The notes: a model not told the origin generated them from the letters alone. Positions 6,525 to 15,286 are shown, counted from the first letter of the stretch. The stretch: 64,000 bases of DNA from DATEFF01 sp964586395 (GCA_964586395.1 CAZPGP010000002.1:13733-77732); one strand, 5' to 3'. Translations and numbers: made by a program.

Positions 6525-9338
6525 TTACAGCATTCTTTTGAGATATCGTCCAGTATAGCTCGTGGCGTGCTTGGCGATTTCCTCAGGAGTACCCTGAGCT
6601 AAGATTGTACCGCCGCCCTCGCCGCCCTCAGGGCCCATGTCGATGACGTGGTCGGCGGACTTTACGACGTCGAGGTTGTGCTCAATGATAACCATGCTGT
6701 TGCCCGTTTCAACTAATGCCTGCAAGACGTGCAAGAGTTTCTTGACGTCAGCACTGTGCAGGCCAGTTGTTGGCTCGTCCAGGATGTAGAGCGTGCGACC
6801 AGTCGAGCGACGGCTCAGCTCTGTTGCAAGCTTCACGCGCTGTGCCTCACCACCACTCAGGGTTGTAGCTGGCTGGCCAAGCTTGATGTAACCGAGACCG
6901 ACTTCAACCAGCGTCTTCATCTTGTTGCTGATAGACGGAATATTGTCGAAGAACTCGGCGGCCTGCTCGCAGGTCATGTCGAGGACGTCGCTAATCGTCT
7001 TGCCCTTGTAGTGGATCTCGAGTGCTTCGCGGTTATAGCGCTTGCCCTTACAGATTTCGCAGGTCACATAGACGTCAGGCAGGAAGTGCATCTCGATCTT
7101 GATGACGCCATCACCCTGACAATTCTCGCAGCGGCCGCCCTTAACGTTGAAACTGAAACGACCGGCTTTGTAGCCACGAATGTTAGCTTCTGGGGTTGAG
7201 GCAAAGAGTTCACGGATTGGCGTAAAGACACCGGTGTAGGTTGCAGGGTTGGAACGAGGCGTGCGGCCGATTGCCGACTGATCGATAACAATAACTTTGT
7301 CGAGTGCGCCAATACCTTCGATGTCATCGTGGCGACCGGCAACTTCGCTAGCACGGTGCAGGCGGTGGCTGAGTTCCTTGGCGAGGATATCGTTGACGAC
7401 AGTTGACTTGCCTGAGCCCGATACGCCCGATACAACGACCAGCTTGCCAAGTGGAATGCTAACGTCGATGTTCTTGAGGTTGTGCTCGCGCGCGCCGCGG
7501 ATGACCAGTTCTTTGCCATTACCAGATCGGCGCTTTTTAGGCGCGACGATGGACTCGGTTCCCTTTAGGAATCGGCCGGTTGTACTGGCAGGGTTGTTGG
7601 CGACTTCTTCTGGAGTGCCCTCTGCCACAACGTGCCCACCATGGATGCCAGCGCCCGGACCAATATCGAGCAAGTGGTCGGCGGCACGAATAGTGTCCTC
7701 ATCGTGCTCCACCACAATGACGGTGTTGCCGAGGTCACGAAGGTGTTTCAGCGTCGCAATCAAGCGGTCGTTGTCGCGCTGATGCAGGCCAATGCTTGGC
7801 TCGTCCAACACGTACAACACACCCTGCAGGCCAGAGCCAATCTGCGTAGCCAGGCGAATGCGTTGCGCTTCACCACCACTCAGGGTGTTGGCACTGCGGG
7901 ACATCTCGAGGTAGCTCAGGCCGACGTCGTTCAGGAAGCTCAGGCGCGCGGTAATCTCACGCAGAATCTGCTTGGCGATAAATAGCTCTTGCTCGGTTAG
8001 TTTCAGTGTATTTGTGAAGAGTTCGAGGCTGTCGGCTACGCTCAGACCGCAAACGTCCATGATGTTCAGGTCATGCACGGTTACAGCAAGTGCTTCTGGC
8101 TTCAGGCGCTGCCCCTGACAGGCGTGACACTTACGTTCGCGCATGAATCGCTCGATGTCGCGGCGCACAAAGTCGCTGTCGGTCTCCTGGTGGCGACGCT
8201 CGAGGTTCGGGATAACGCCTTCAAAATCAGTCTGGAATGCACGACCGCTACCCAGCTCGACAGTGTACTTTTGAGCACCCGTGCCGTACAGCAAGACCTT
8301 TGTTTGTTCTTCGGTGAGTTTACTTGTCGGTTCGTGGAGCGAGAATCCGTAGGCTTCAGCAACAGCCGCGACCTTCTTCATGTACCAAGTGTCGATACGC
8401 ACACGATTCCATGGGCGAATCGCACCTTCACTAATTGTCAGGTTGCCATTTGGGATAACCAATTCAGGATCGACTTCAAGCCGCGTACCCAGACCGGTAC
8501 AAACCGGACAAGCGCCATGCGGGCTGTTAAAGCTAAAGAGTCGCGGCGCGAGTTCAGGAATCTCTACCTCTGGGTGATCGATACAGGCGTAACGTTCGCT
8601 CAGCGTTCGCTCGGTTTCAGTGTCGACATTCGTCACCTGGACGACGCCCTCGGCAGCCTCCAAAGCCTGTTCGACAGACTGCGTGATGCGGCTGCGATTC
8701 TCTTCGTTGTTCACGACACGGTCGACGACCAGGGCGATGCTGTGCTTCTTTTTCTTGTCGAGGTCAGGAAACTCCTCAAGCGCGTAAATAACACCGTCAA
8801 CACGAACGCGAGCAAAGCCAGCACGCTGGTACTGCTCAGGAATATGCGCAAACTCACCCTTCTTGTCGTTGATGATTGGTGCCAGAACCATGAGGCGGGC
8901 GCCCTCAGGCATAGCCAGAATCTCGTCTACGATCTGCTGTGGCGCACGACGCTCGACTTCCTTGCCGTCAATCGGACAGTGCGGGATGCCAATGCGGGCG
9001 TACAGCAAACGCATGTAGTCATAAATTTCCGTGACGGTCGCGACCGTCGAGCGTGGGTTACGGCTTGTCGACTTCTGGTCGATACTGATGGCTGGACTCA
9101 AGCCATCGATCTGGTCAACATCAGGCTTTTCCATCAAACCCAAGAATTGGCGGGCATAGCTACTCAGGCTCTCGACGTATCGACGCTGACCTTCGGCATA
9201 AATGGTGTCGAATGCCAGGCTCGATTTGCCAGAACCACTGAGTCCGGTAATCACAACCAAGCTATCGCGCGGAATACTCACGCTAATATCTTTGAGGTTA
9301 TGCTCCCGAGCACCTCGTACTTCTATACTGCCGCTCAT
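6525..9338 (-). CDS. uvrA: Excinuclease ABC subunit A
   Basis: The 937-residue protein has the full UvrA layout: two ABC ATPase halves, with Walker A motifs GLSGSGKSS (near residue 32) and GVSGSGKST in the second half, signature motifs LSGGEAQR twice, and zinc modules with CHACQGQR and CENCQGDG. UvrA scans DNA for bulky damage and loads UvrB in nucleotide excision repair. The frame opens MSGSIEVRGAREHNL at the expected site. It stands alone with no other uvr gene nearby. Confidence 0.98.
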   Translation of the reverse strand: MSGSIEVRGAREHNLKDISVSIPRDSLVVITGLSGSGKSSLAFDTIYAEGQRRYVESLSSYARQFLGLMEKPDVDQIDGLSPAISIDQKSTSRNPRSTVATVTEIYDYMRLLYARIGIPHCPIDGKEVERRAPQQIVDEILAMPEGARLMVLAPIINDKKGEFAHIPEQYQRAGFARVRVDGVIYALEEFPDLDKKKKHSIALVVDRVVNNEENRSRITQSVEQALEAAEGVVQVTNVDTETERTLSERYACIDHPEVEIPELAPRLFSFNSPHGACPVCTGLGTRLEVDPELVIPNGNLTISEGAIRPWNRVRIDTWYMKKVAAVAEAYGFSLHEPTSKLTEEQTKVLLYGTGAQKYTVELGSGRAFQTDFEGVIPNLERRHQETDSDFVRRDIERFMRERKCHACQGQRLKPEALAVTVHDLNIMDVCGLSVADSLELFTNTLKLTEQELFIAKQILREITARLSFLNDVGLSYLEMSRSANTLSGGEAQRIRLATQIGSGLQGVLYVLDEPSIGLHQRDNDRLIATLKHLRDLGNTVIVVEHDEDTIRAADHLLDIGPGAGIHGGHVVAEGTPEEVANNPASTTGRFLKGTESIVAPKKRRSGNGKELVIRGAREHNLKNIDVSIPLGKLVVVSGVSGSGKSTVVNDILAKELSHRLHRASEVAGRHDDIEGIGALDKVIVIDQSAIGRTPRSNPATYTGVFTPIRELFASTPEANIRGYKAGRFSFNVKGGRCENCQGDGVIKIEMHFLPDVYVTCEICKGKRYNREALEIHYKGKTISDVLDMTCEQAAEFFDNIPSISNKMKTLVEVGLGYIKLGQPATTLSGGEAQRVKLATELSRRSTGRTLYILDEPTTGLHSADVKKLLHVLQALVETGNSMVIIEHNLDVVKSADHVIDMGPEGGEGGGTILAQGTPEEIAKHATSYTGRYLKRML

Positions 9339-9487
9339 AACGCGGTCTATTATACACGTTTTTATCTGTTATTTCGAGCCCCTTACTGATTGACCCTAGA
9401 AAGTGATGTTACACAAAAAACTTGAAACATATGCCCACTAAGAGTACAATTTGCGGGTCCATGACGTACCAAGGAACGGAGCCACAC

Positions 9488-9796
9488 GTGACGGACCCGC
9501 GAAAGACGCCCAGGCCACAGCCAGCCCCCAACGTAATCGGCACGCTGGGCGGCAGCAACAACTCCCCGTGGATCACGCTGCGAAGCACCAGCGAAGCGCT
9601 CATCGCAATGATCGGCAGCCTCTCCAACACACTGTCGCGGATCGATGGTGGGCTGGAGATCGTCGAGACCGATGATGCGCTGGGAATCCGCGTGCAGCCC
9701 AAGAGTGAGATCAAGAGGTCTCGGACCGAGCTGTTCACCGCAACCAGGCAACTGACCAGGACGCAGACCGGCTGGCGCGTCAAGTGGAACGACTAG
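9488..9796 (+). CDS. Cassette 4 first protein, unknown
   Basis: I place the start at the GTG at 9488 (opening TDPRKTPRPQPAPN) because GGAACGGA lies at the right distance. An open frame extends upstream to 9422 but overlaps the probable -10 box (TACAAT, about 9453). The 102-residue soluble protein has a Pro-rich start, a middle helix (SEALIAMIGSLSNTLSRIDGG) and a charged C-terminus. No family is recognised. It probably forms an operon with the next gene 13 bases downstream. Confidence 0.5.
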   Translation: MTDPRKTPRPQPAPNVIGTLGGSNNSPWITLRSTSEALIAMIGSLSNTLSRIDGGLEIVETDDALGIRVQPKSEIKRSRTELFTATRQLTRTQTGWRVKWND

Positions 9797-9809
9797 ACGA
9801 GGAGACAGC

Positions 9810-10088
9810 ATGACCCAAGCACGCGGGGCCCGCCCCCGTCGCGTCGTCAACTACAAAGTCATCGTCGATTCGTTGGGCACGTATATCGCCTTCGACACTG
9901 ACGAGGTCTTGTTACCGGAAGGCGTTCTGCCCCACCAGCTGCCAGAGAACGCCCAGCTGGAGCGAGTCCACTCGCGTTGGCATTTTCGGCCGCGCAGCTT
10001 GTCCACTCCGATGGGCGCTCACACGCTACGGCGGCTCTTCCTGGAGTTCGCCGAGCAGATGCACTGGGAAGCCCACCTGAGCCCTTAG
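9810..10088 (+). CDS. Cassette 4 second protein, unknown
   Basis: This 92-residue soluble protein is preceded by GAGGAGA and an ATG. It opens with a basic stretch (TQARGARPRRVVNYKVIVD) followed by short strands and a C-terminal helix (HTLRRLFLEFAEQMHWEAH). No family is recognised. Together with the gene before it, this makes a two-gene cassette, whereas most cassettes here hold one gene. Codon use is GC-rich like the other inserts. Confidence 0.55.
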   Translation: MTQARGARPRRVVNYKVIVDSLGTYIAFDTDEVLLPEGVLPHQLPENAQLERVHSRWHFRPRSLSTPMGAHTLRRLFLEFAEQMHWEAHLSP

Positions 10089-10096
10089 CGCTGGAC

Positions 10097-10183
10097 CGCC
10101 CCGGTCGGATGCCCGCAGAACATGCGTGGCGTACGACCGGGGCGACGAACACCCATAGTTGTCCCACAAGAAATTGAACTTAT
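10097..10183 (+). terminator. Cassette 4 hairpin and junction motif TTGAACTTAT
   Basis: CGCCCCGGTCG pairs with CGACCGGGGCG (ends 10144). After about 29 bases there is an exact TTGAACTTAT at 10174-10183. Backbone sequence with its own promoter (TATACT near 10255) follows. Confidence 0.7.
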
Positions 10184-10269
10184 CCGTTGCGAGCGTCTAA
10201 CGACGCCCCCATCCTCGGAAGTTATCCTAGCAGCACTTCTTGAATAAAACAGGTATACTATAGAGACAC

Positions 10270-10521
10270 ATGGAGCGACTCAAACTAACCTGGCGCAAAA
10301 CACCACGCACTGCACGTCGCGTTATTGTCTTTATCGTAGGCGGGCTTGTTATAGTCGCTGGCATCTTTATGCTAGTTCTGCCCGGTCCGGGCTGGGCGGC
10401 AATATTCCTTGGCCTCGCAATACTTGCGACGGAGTTTGACCGCGCCGAAAAAATCCGCTCGGCTGTCGTTCATCGCTTCAAAGATGCTATCGAAAAAGCT
10501 CGCGCAAAAACAAAACGTTAG
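10270..10521 (+). CDS. PGPGW-family small membrane protein
   Basis: The 83-residue protein has a basic N-terminus, a long hydrophobic stretch with two membrane segments joined by the family signature LPGPGWAAIFLGLAILATEF, and a basic C-terminal tail. The motif matches the putative transmembrane PGPGW family, whose function is unknown. TATACT ends about ten bases before the ATG, so the mRNA has almost no leader. A second membrane protein gene follows 71 bases later. Confidence 0.8.
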   Translation: MERLKLTWRKTPRTARRVIVFIVGGLVIVAGIFMLVLPGPGWAAIFLGLAILATEFDRAEKIRSAVVHRFKDAIEKARAKTKR

Positions 10522-10592
10522 CGTTTTCTCACATACTTGAAACGCGGGCAACTAAATGGTAAGATGCGAGTAAGTTTTTAGTTGTTTTATAG

Positions 10593-11291
10593 GTGGTTGA
10601 AAAAGTGAGATACGTGATTGGGCTGAGCTTTGCTGCACTCGCCGTCTGGGTCCTCCAGGCGACGGGTGTATTAATGGCCTTCCTAATGTTTCTGATGATT
10701 GGTACCGTTCCCGGGACCCACATCAGCGTTCCACCAGCCTACATGATGATCTTGGTTGGCGTACTCGCTGCCGGTGTTGTCTACTGGCTAGTCCGCGAAC
10801 GACCCGCACAACAGATTGCCGAAATGAAGCGGGCCTACCATGTCGAAGTTGACGACAAGCCCGCTGTCGCTGCAATTCGAAAGCGTCGCGAATCCCTTGT
10901 CATGGCTGGATTTCACCAGAGCTACCGAAGTACCGCAGTTGCGGCACACCAGTGGCGCTACAGCGTTTTAGCCAGCATGAACCGCTCAACAAATCGCTGG
11001 GCACAAGCCGTTAGCAAAGCAACGCAGCCAATCCGCGCCCTCGCTGCCGCACTCGTCATTATCATGGCAATTGCCACTCAAGAGATCACAACCTGGGTCC
11101 GTCCACACGCCAAGCGAATCGGCGCATGGATCAAACTACAGGCTACCTACTCGCTAAAGGGTACGATGCTTTCCGCCCACAGGTGGAGCTCGCTCAGCAG
11201 GAAGCTCTTATCGTCGCTCACCTCTTTGTGGAGGCGTTGCAGCTCTGTACTGAAGCGCGGCAAATCACTCTTGATTCGCTCGGATCGGTAA
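10593..11291 (+). CDS. Two-pass membrane protein, C-terminal coding overlaps sbcB
   Basis: The 232-residue reading has two N-terminal membrane segments (YVIGLSFAALAVWVLQATG and MMILVGVLAAGVVYWLV) and then a basic, helical cytoplasmic part. GTG at 10593 is one possible start and GTG at 10605 another. The family is unknown. The last 48 codons lie antisense to the 3' end of sbcB and look like a Ser/Leu/Arg-rich read-through of that gene rather than an evolved domain. An original stop may have been lost. Confidence 0.55.
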   Translation: MVEKVRYVIGLSFAALAVWVLQATGVLMAFLMFLMIGTVPGTHISVPPAYMMILVGVLAAGVVYWLVRERPAQQIAEMKRAYHVEVDDKPAVAAIRKRRESLVMAGFHQSYRSTAVAAHQWRYSVLASMNRSTNRWAQAVSKATQPIRALAAALVIIMAIATQEITTWVRPHAKRIGAWIKLQATYSLKGTMLSAHRWSSLSRKLLSSLTSLWRRCSSVLKRGKSLLIRSDR

Positions 11292-12559
11292 CTCTCCCAG
11301 CCAGCTCGTTCGTCGCCCGTTAGGCTCTGCGGATAGTTACGTGCCTTGTAGCGGACGAGTAGCGCAGCCAGACGCTCATCGGCAAATCCAGGGTTAAAGT
11401 CAGCCAGCGTCGTCCGATCAGCGGCACGCACGGCACTCATCTTTGGCTTATCACGCTCGTTCACGAAACCGTCGTAGAGTGCAGCGTCGACGTCCTTGGA
11501 CTTTGGGAATGCGCCGTCGCGAGCAAACACAGCACGCATGGCATCCAAGATCCCAGCTTGGCGTAGAGCCGTCATATGCTTCTCGACGGTCGGAATATCA
11601 AGCTTGATACGCTTTTGGGCGGATTCGTCCAACACACCAATCGGCGCAACGGCCGGGCACTTATTGTAGGCGAGCTCCTTGATCGGCAATGATACGAAGC
11701 CTGGCTTCTGACGGTCCTCCCATTTTGCAAACCGGGTTGATTTGAGATCATCCACGCTCTTGCCAACCCACTGCGAAGGGTCAGAGCGCAGGTCGTACAC
11801 CAGAACAGAACCAGGCTTGCTACCGGGGCCAATCGGTAGTGCGACGGTTGCATGCAGTACGTCCTTTGGATAACGTCCGGAGGCATAGACGAAAGGCTTT
11901 GGGTCGTCCAAATTGACGAGCTTCATGACCTCCTTTTTGTCGCGCATCTTGAGCAAGTAATCAAACAATTGCGGCTGCTTTGTCTTAATAAGTTTGGCCA
12001 CACCTATTAACGCGACGACATCGCTGAGTGCATCGTGGGCCTGCTCGTGATCGAGGCCATTGATAGCCGAAAGTTTCTCGAGTCGATTCATCGGCTGACC
12101 ATTCTCGTCAAATGGCCACTCGATGCCGTCGGGTCGCAGCGCGCGCGTCATTCGCACAACGTCCAACATATCCCAGCGCGAACGATCTTCCTTCCAGGCC
12201 CACTCGTACGGGTCGTAGAAATTACGGTAAAGCGTATAGCGCATGAATTCATCGTCAAAGCGTACGCTATTGAAACCTAGAATGATCGTGCCCGGCGTCA
12301 GTACCTCTTCGTGCAGCAAACGTAGGAAATCCGCCTCACTGTAGCCTTCCTCGAGCGTTTTCTGAGGCGTAATGCCCGTTAGCACCACTGCGGCCGGATC
12401 TGGCAAAACTTCATCGCTGAGGGCGACAAGGACGTTGACCGGGTCTCCGATTGGGTTCATATCCATATCGGTTCGCTGGCCAGCGAACTGCATAATGCGT
12501 TGTCGTTTCGGGTCAAAGCCTGAAGTTTCGAGGTCGTAGAAGAAGAATGTCTGTTTCAC
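11147..12559 (-). CDS. sbcB: Exodeoxyribonuclease I
   Basis: The 470-residue protein opens with the DEDD exonuclease motif FFFYDLETSGFDPKRQRIMQFAG. It continues with ILGFNSVRFDDEFMRYTLYRNFYDPY and HDALSDVVALIGVA (DnaQ-fold motifs), followed by the ExoI-specific C-terminal half. It degrades single-stranded DNA 3' to 5' in recombination and mismatch repair. The start is GTG; TACACT ends six bases before it, so the mRNA is probably leaderless. Its 3' end overlaps the converging membrane protein gene by 145 bases. Confidence 0.92.
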   Translation of the reverse strand: MKQTFFFYDLETSGFDPKRQRIMQFAGQRTDMDMNPIGDPVNVLVALSDEVLPDPAAVVLTGITPQKTLEEGYSEADFLRLLHEEVLTPGTIILGFNSVRFDDEFMRYTLYRNFYDPYEWAWKEDRSRWDMLDVVRMTRALRPDGIEWPFDENGQPMNRLEKLSAINGLDHEQAHDALSDVVALIGVAKLIKTKQPQLFDYLLKMRDKKEVMKLVNLDDPKPFVYASGRYPKDVLHATVALPIGPGSKPGSVLVYDLRSDPSQWVGKSVDDLKSTRFAKWEDRQKPGFVSLPIKELAYNKCPAVAPIGVLDESAQKRIKLDIPTVEKHMTALRQAGILDAMRAVFARDGAFPKSKDVDAALYDGFVNERDKPKMSAVRAADRTTLADFNPGFADERLAALLVRYKARNYPQSLTGDERAGWESYRSERIKSDLPRFSTELQRLHKEVSDDKSFLLSELHLWAESIVPFSE

Positions 12560-12589
12560 TCCACTAGTGTAGCGCAGCTACCCCTGCAA

Positions 12590-12614
12590 AACAAAAGCGC
12601 CCCAATGGGCGCCC
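12590..12614 (-). terminator. Intrinsic terminator between cassette 5 and sbcB
   Basis: On the minus strand, GCGCCC-att-GGGGCGC is followed by TTTTGTTTT. It lies just beyond the cassette junction motif. It may be the original obgE terminator, now separated from obgE by two cassettes. Confidence 0.7.
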
Positions 12615-12617
12615 CTC

Positions 12618-12687
12618 ATAAGTTCATGGAAATCAAGCTAGGTAGATGAGGGCGGATCCCCCGGGCGGTGTTGCTGCCCGGGGGTCC
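12618..12687 (-). terminator. Cassette 5 hairpin and junction motif ATGAACTTAT
   Basis: On the minus strand a strong stem of CCCCCGGGC/GCCCGGGGG (within 12654-12687) is followed after about 26 bases by ATGAACTTAT (12618-12627). This is the usual cassette 3' end. Confidence 0.65.
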
Positions 12688-12878
12688 GTCGATGATCGAC
12701 TCTTGGTCGGGGTCGGAGGTCCGNNNNNNNNNNNNNNNNNNNNNNNNNNNNNNNNNNNNNNNNNNNNNNNNNNNNNNNNNNNNNNNNNNNNNNNNNNNNN
12801 NNNNNNNNNNNNNNNNNNNNNNNTGTTGCTGCCCGGGGGTCCGTCGATGATCGACTCTTGGTCGGGGTCGGAGGTCCG
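12669..12878. other. Scaffold gap of 100 N flanked by an exact 55-base repeat
   Basis: The 55 bases before the N-run (12669-12723) are identical to the 55 bases after it (12824-12878), and both copies end exactly at the N boundary. This is what a de Bruijn assembler with k=55 leaves when it scaffolds two contigs that share one k-mer. The true locus may be continuous with a single copy, or may hold an unresolved repeat. Confidence 0.85.
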
Positions 12879-13450
12879 ATGCGCACGGATCGCTGGCCCG
12901 CTCGATGGCGGAGGTCCGTCGACTGTCCCCTGTCTCCACGCCGTCCGTCCCGAGTCGTGAACGGATGGCGGGTGATGCACGATCTGAAGTTGTACGCACC
13001 CGGCTGGGTACGCGGTGCTCGCGAGCAGGTTGCAGCGGTGCTGCCGGACCTGCCCTCTACGGCCTGAACCACGGCGCCCGACTGCCGGCGACGGCAGTGG
13101 CCAGTTCAGGTCAGAAATCCGCGGTCTCGTCGCGGCCGATCAGTGGTTGGTGGTGGATGCCCGGAAGGGCCTCAGACTTCGCATCTCGTGCTCCTGTAAG
13201 GTCGGTAATGCTCTGGGCAAGACGCTCTCGGAGAGAGGTGGAGCCTAGGGTTGTCGCATTATCACTCCCGGAGTGTTGCTGTCGATCCCGCGCCGGTACT
13301 GACGGCCCTCGTCGGTTGGCCGATTCTCGATTGGCGGGGCTTACCAGCGACGCATCAACCGTGCGTCGTTCGTAAGCCCTGCCAAACCTTCTACCTAGCT
13401 TTTAAAAAACATCGGCGTGCAGTGTTGCATCAGCCGATAACTAACATATT
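12879..13450. pseudogene. Cassette 5: GC-rich body without an intact recognisable gene
   Basis: No convincing long gene fits. Two natural-looking plus-strand stretches lie in different frames: NGWRVMHDLKLYAPGW continuing to LPDLPSTA (ends 13067), and EIRGLVAADQWLVVDARKG continuing to LSERGGA (ends 13248). This suggests one gene broken by a frameshift. On the minus strand a strong AGGAG precedes an ATG (13184) that opens only 14 codons. A clean stem GGGCTTAC/GTAAGCCC with an inner GACGCA/TGCGTC lies at about 13337-13381. The options are a decayed gene, an error-laden contig end next to the gap, or a structured RNA. Confidence 0.35.
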
Positions 13451-13458
13451 TTAACAGA

Positions 13459-13526
13459 ATAAATTCAAAAAGCAAATACTTTGTGCCACACCGGTGGCGG
13501 GCAGGAACGAATCCCTACCCGCCACC
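13459..13526 (-). terminator. Cassette 6 hairpin and junction motif TTGAATTTAT
   Basis: On the minus strand after the gene: stem GGTGGCGGG/CCCGCCACC (13493-13526), about 24 bases, then TTGAATTTAT (13459-13468). It separates cassette 6 from cassette 5. Confidence 0.65.
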
Positions 13527-13556
13527 AGCTACAGTGTCACGCCCTCAGGAGGGGCG

Positions 13557-13892
13557 CTACGCTGCGAGTGCGCGGATGGCCGCGATGGTCGGCGCCGGGA
13601 GCGGCTTCGAGCCCAGAGGCCCGAACGCCCTCCCGGCACTCACGCCGAAGCTGGCGCTGTCCGGCACGGGGTTGCCCAGCGCCCTGCCGGTGCTCAGAGC
13701 GGCGCGCTGGTGCGTGTAGACCGCCTTGACTACGAGCTGGCCGTCGTCCTTGGCGGCCCAGCACAGCAGGTTGCTGATGCCGAACGTCTCGTCACGGTCG
13801 GTGAGGATCTGGGTGACCAGACTCACGACCCCCAGTTCGACGAGGCGTGCGTGATGCTCACGTGCATTCGCAGGAATGCTGTCGTGTGCCAT
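13557..13892 (-). CDS. Cassette 6 small protein, unknown
   Basis: The 111-residue protein starts at the ATG at 13892 (opening AHDSIPANAREHHARLVELG) because GAGGGG lies nine bases ahead. A GTG at 13919 lacks a usable site. The N-terminal half is helical; the C-terminal half is Gly/Ala/Pro-rich. No signal peptide is visible and no family is recognised. The probable promoter (TTGCAA, then an AT-rich -10 near 13945) starts just after a junction motif that follows obgE. Confidence 0.55.
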   Translation of the reverse strand: MAHDSIPANAREHHARLVELGVVSLVTQILTDRDETFGISNLLCWAAKDDGQLVVKAVYTHQRAALSTGRALGNPVPDSASFGVSAGRAFGPLGSKPLPAPTIAAIRALAA

Positions 13893-13972
13893 CTTGAGAA
13901 TCCCCTCAGTAGTAGTCACCCTCTTCTGGCGACAACTCTATAATTCTACATATTCGTGCGTTTATTGCAAGT

Positions 13973-13982
13973 ATAAGTTCAT
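13973..13982 (-). repeat. Junction motif ATGAACTTAT at the obgE side of cassette 6
   Basis: On the minus strand this copy lies eight bases after the obgE stop codon and ahead of the cassette 6 promoter, in the same orientation as the copies at 13459 and 12618. The three copies divide the obgE-sbcB gap into two units. No hairpin accompanies this one. Confidence 0.6.
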
Positions 13983-13990
13983 GTCTACAG

Positions 13991-15286
13991 CTAGGCGCCG
14001 TAAACCATTGTGTACGTGCCAGATCGGCCGATAGAGACAGTATCGCCTTCTTTTATGCCCTGGCGGTCAAGTTCGTGCATGACGCCCATCTTGCCCAGAA
14101 TATCCCACAGACGTCGACGGCCGGGTTCGCTATCGAAGTTAGTGCGAGCGGCAAACTTCTCAATCTTCTGCCCACTCACAACAAATCGGCCGCCATCGTG
14201 TGTCACCTTCCAGGAGTCGCGCTTCTGAGCGTCGTCCAAACCTATAATCGGAATGCCGGTTGCTTCCTCTTGCGCTTCAGCAGCTTCGAGCTTCTGCGCG
14301 CGGACTCGCTTAACCTCGACGTCCAGTGTTCGCAGCAGTTCCGTCAAGCCAGTGTGAGCCGATGAAGAAATTGCAAACAGCTGCGTACCTTTCGGCAATA
14401 CCTTGGCCAGTTCGGCTTTCTTTTGCTCGACGCCGTCCTCGGGGAGACCTTCAATCTTGGTCAATGCCACGATAAGCGGTCGCTTGGCGAGTTCAGGGCT
14501 GTAGGCAGCGAGCTCGTTCTGAATGGTCGTGAAATTCTCGGCGACATTATCGTCGTAGATATCCACCAAGTGCAGCAGTACAGCTGTGCGCTCCACATGG
14601 CGCAAGAACGCATCGCCCAGACCTTTACCTTCACTCGCGCCTTCGATCAGACCAGGAATGTCGGCAATCAGGAGCGAGCTACTGTCGACGTCGGCGACGC
14701 CCAAGTTAGGCGTAAGCGTCGTGAACGGATAGTCAGCGATCTCTGGACGAGCGTTGGTCACGACAGATAGAAAGGTCGATTTGCCAGCGTTCGGCAGGCC
14801 AACGAGACCTACATCAGCCAGCAGTTTCAGCTCGAGTATCAGGCTAAATTCCTCGCCTCGTTCGCCGAGCTCTGCAACCTTAGGCGCCTGACGGGTCGAA
14901 GACTTAAAGTGAGCGTTACCGAAACCACCATCGCCACCGTGAGCCACGGTTGCACGTTGGTCGATCTGCGTGAGGTCGGCGACGAGCTTGCCATCGAGAT
15001 ACACCTGGGTGCCGACCGGCACTTTCACAAGCAGGTCTTCACCGCTTCGTCCGCGCTTGTTGCGCTTGGAGCCAGCCTGGCCGTTCTCGGCCTCGAGTTC
15101 TTGCTTGTAGCGAAAGCCTAGAAGTGTGTTGAGGTTTTGGTCGCCTACGAAGATAACATTACCGCCGCGCCCACCGTCACCACCGTCAGGGCCACCTCGG
15201 TCGATGTATTTTTCCTTACGAAAACTAACGGAGCCATTGCCGCCGTTTCCCGCTCGAACCAATACTTCAACTTTGTCTACAAACAT
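13991..15286 (-). CDS. obgE: Obg family GTPase
   Basis: The 431-residue protein has the three Obg parts: the Gly-rich N-terminal Obg fold (FVDKVEVLVRAGNGGNGSVSF), the GTPase domain from about residue 160 with GLPNAGKSTF, the G3 motif DIPGL and the G4 motif TKIE, and a C-terminal OCT domain (YTMVYGA end). It is a ribosome-associated GTPase needed for 50S maturation. TATAAT ends ten bases before the ATG, giving a very short leader. An 8-base spacer separates its stop from the first cassette motif. Confidence 0.97.
   Translation of the reverse strand: MFVDKVEVLVRAGNGGNGSVSFRKEKYIDRGGPDGGDGGRGGNVIFVGDQNLNTLLGFRYKQELEAENGQAGSKRNKRGRSGEDLLVKVPVGTQVYLDGKLVADLTQIDQRATVAHGGDGGFGNAHFKSSTRQAPKVAELGERGEEFSLILELKLLADVGLVGLPNAGKSTFLSVVTNARPEIADYPFTTLTPNLGVADVDSSSLLIADIPGLIEGASEGKGLGDAFLRHVERTAVLLHLVDIYDDNVAENFTTIQNELAAYSPELAKRPLIVALTKIEGLPEDGVEQKKAELAKVLPKGTQLFAISSSAHTGLTELLRTLDVEVKRVRAQKLEAAEAQEEATGIPIIGLDDAQKRDSWKVTHDGGRFVVSGQKIEKFAARTNFDSEPGRRRLWDILGKMGVMHELDRQGIKEGDTVSIGRSGTYTMVYGA

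Noticed and set aside
8073..9389. Plus-strand open frame of 438 codons
   Set aside because: It is fully antisense to uvrA, whose motifs are unmistakable; the frame has no recognisable domain.
12858..13375. Plus-strand frames of 69, 77 and 156 codons in cassette 5 as separate genes
   Set aside because: Each looks coding only in part and none has a good start; I report them together as a possible broken gene.
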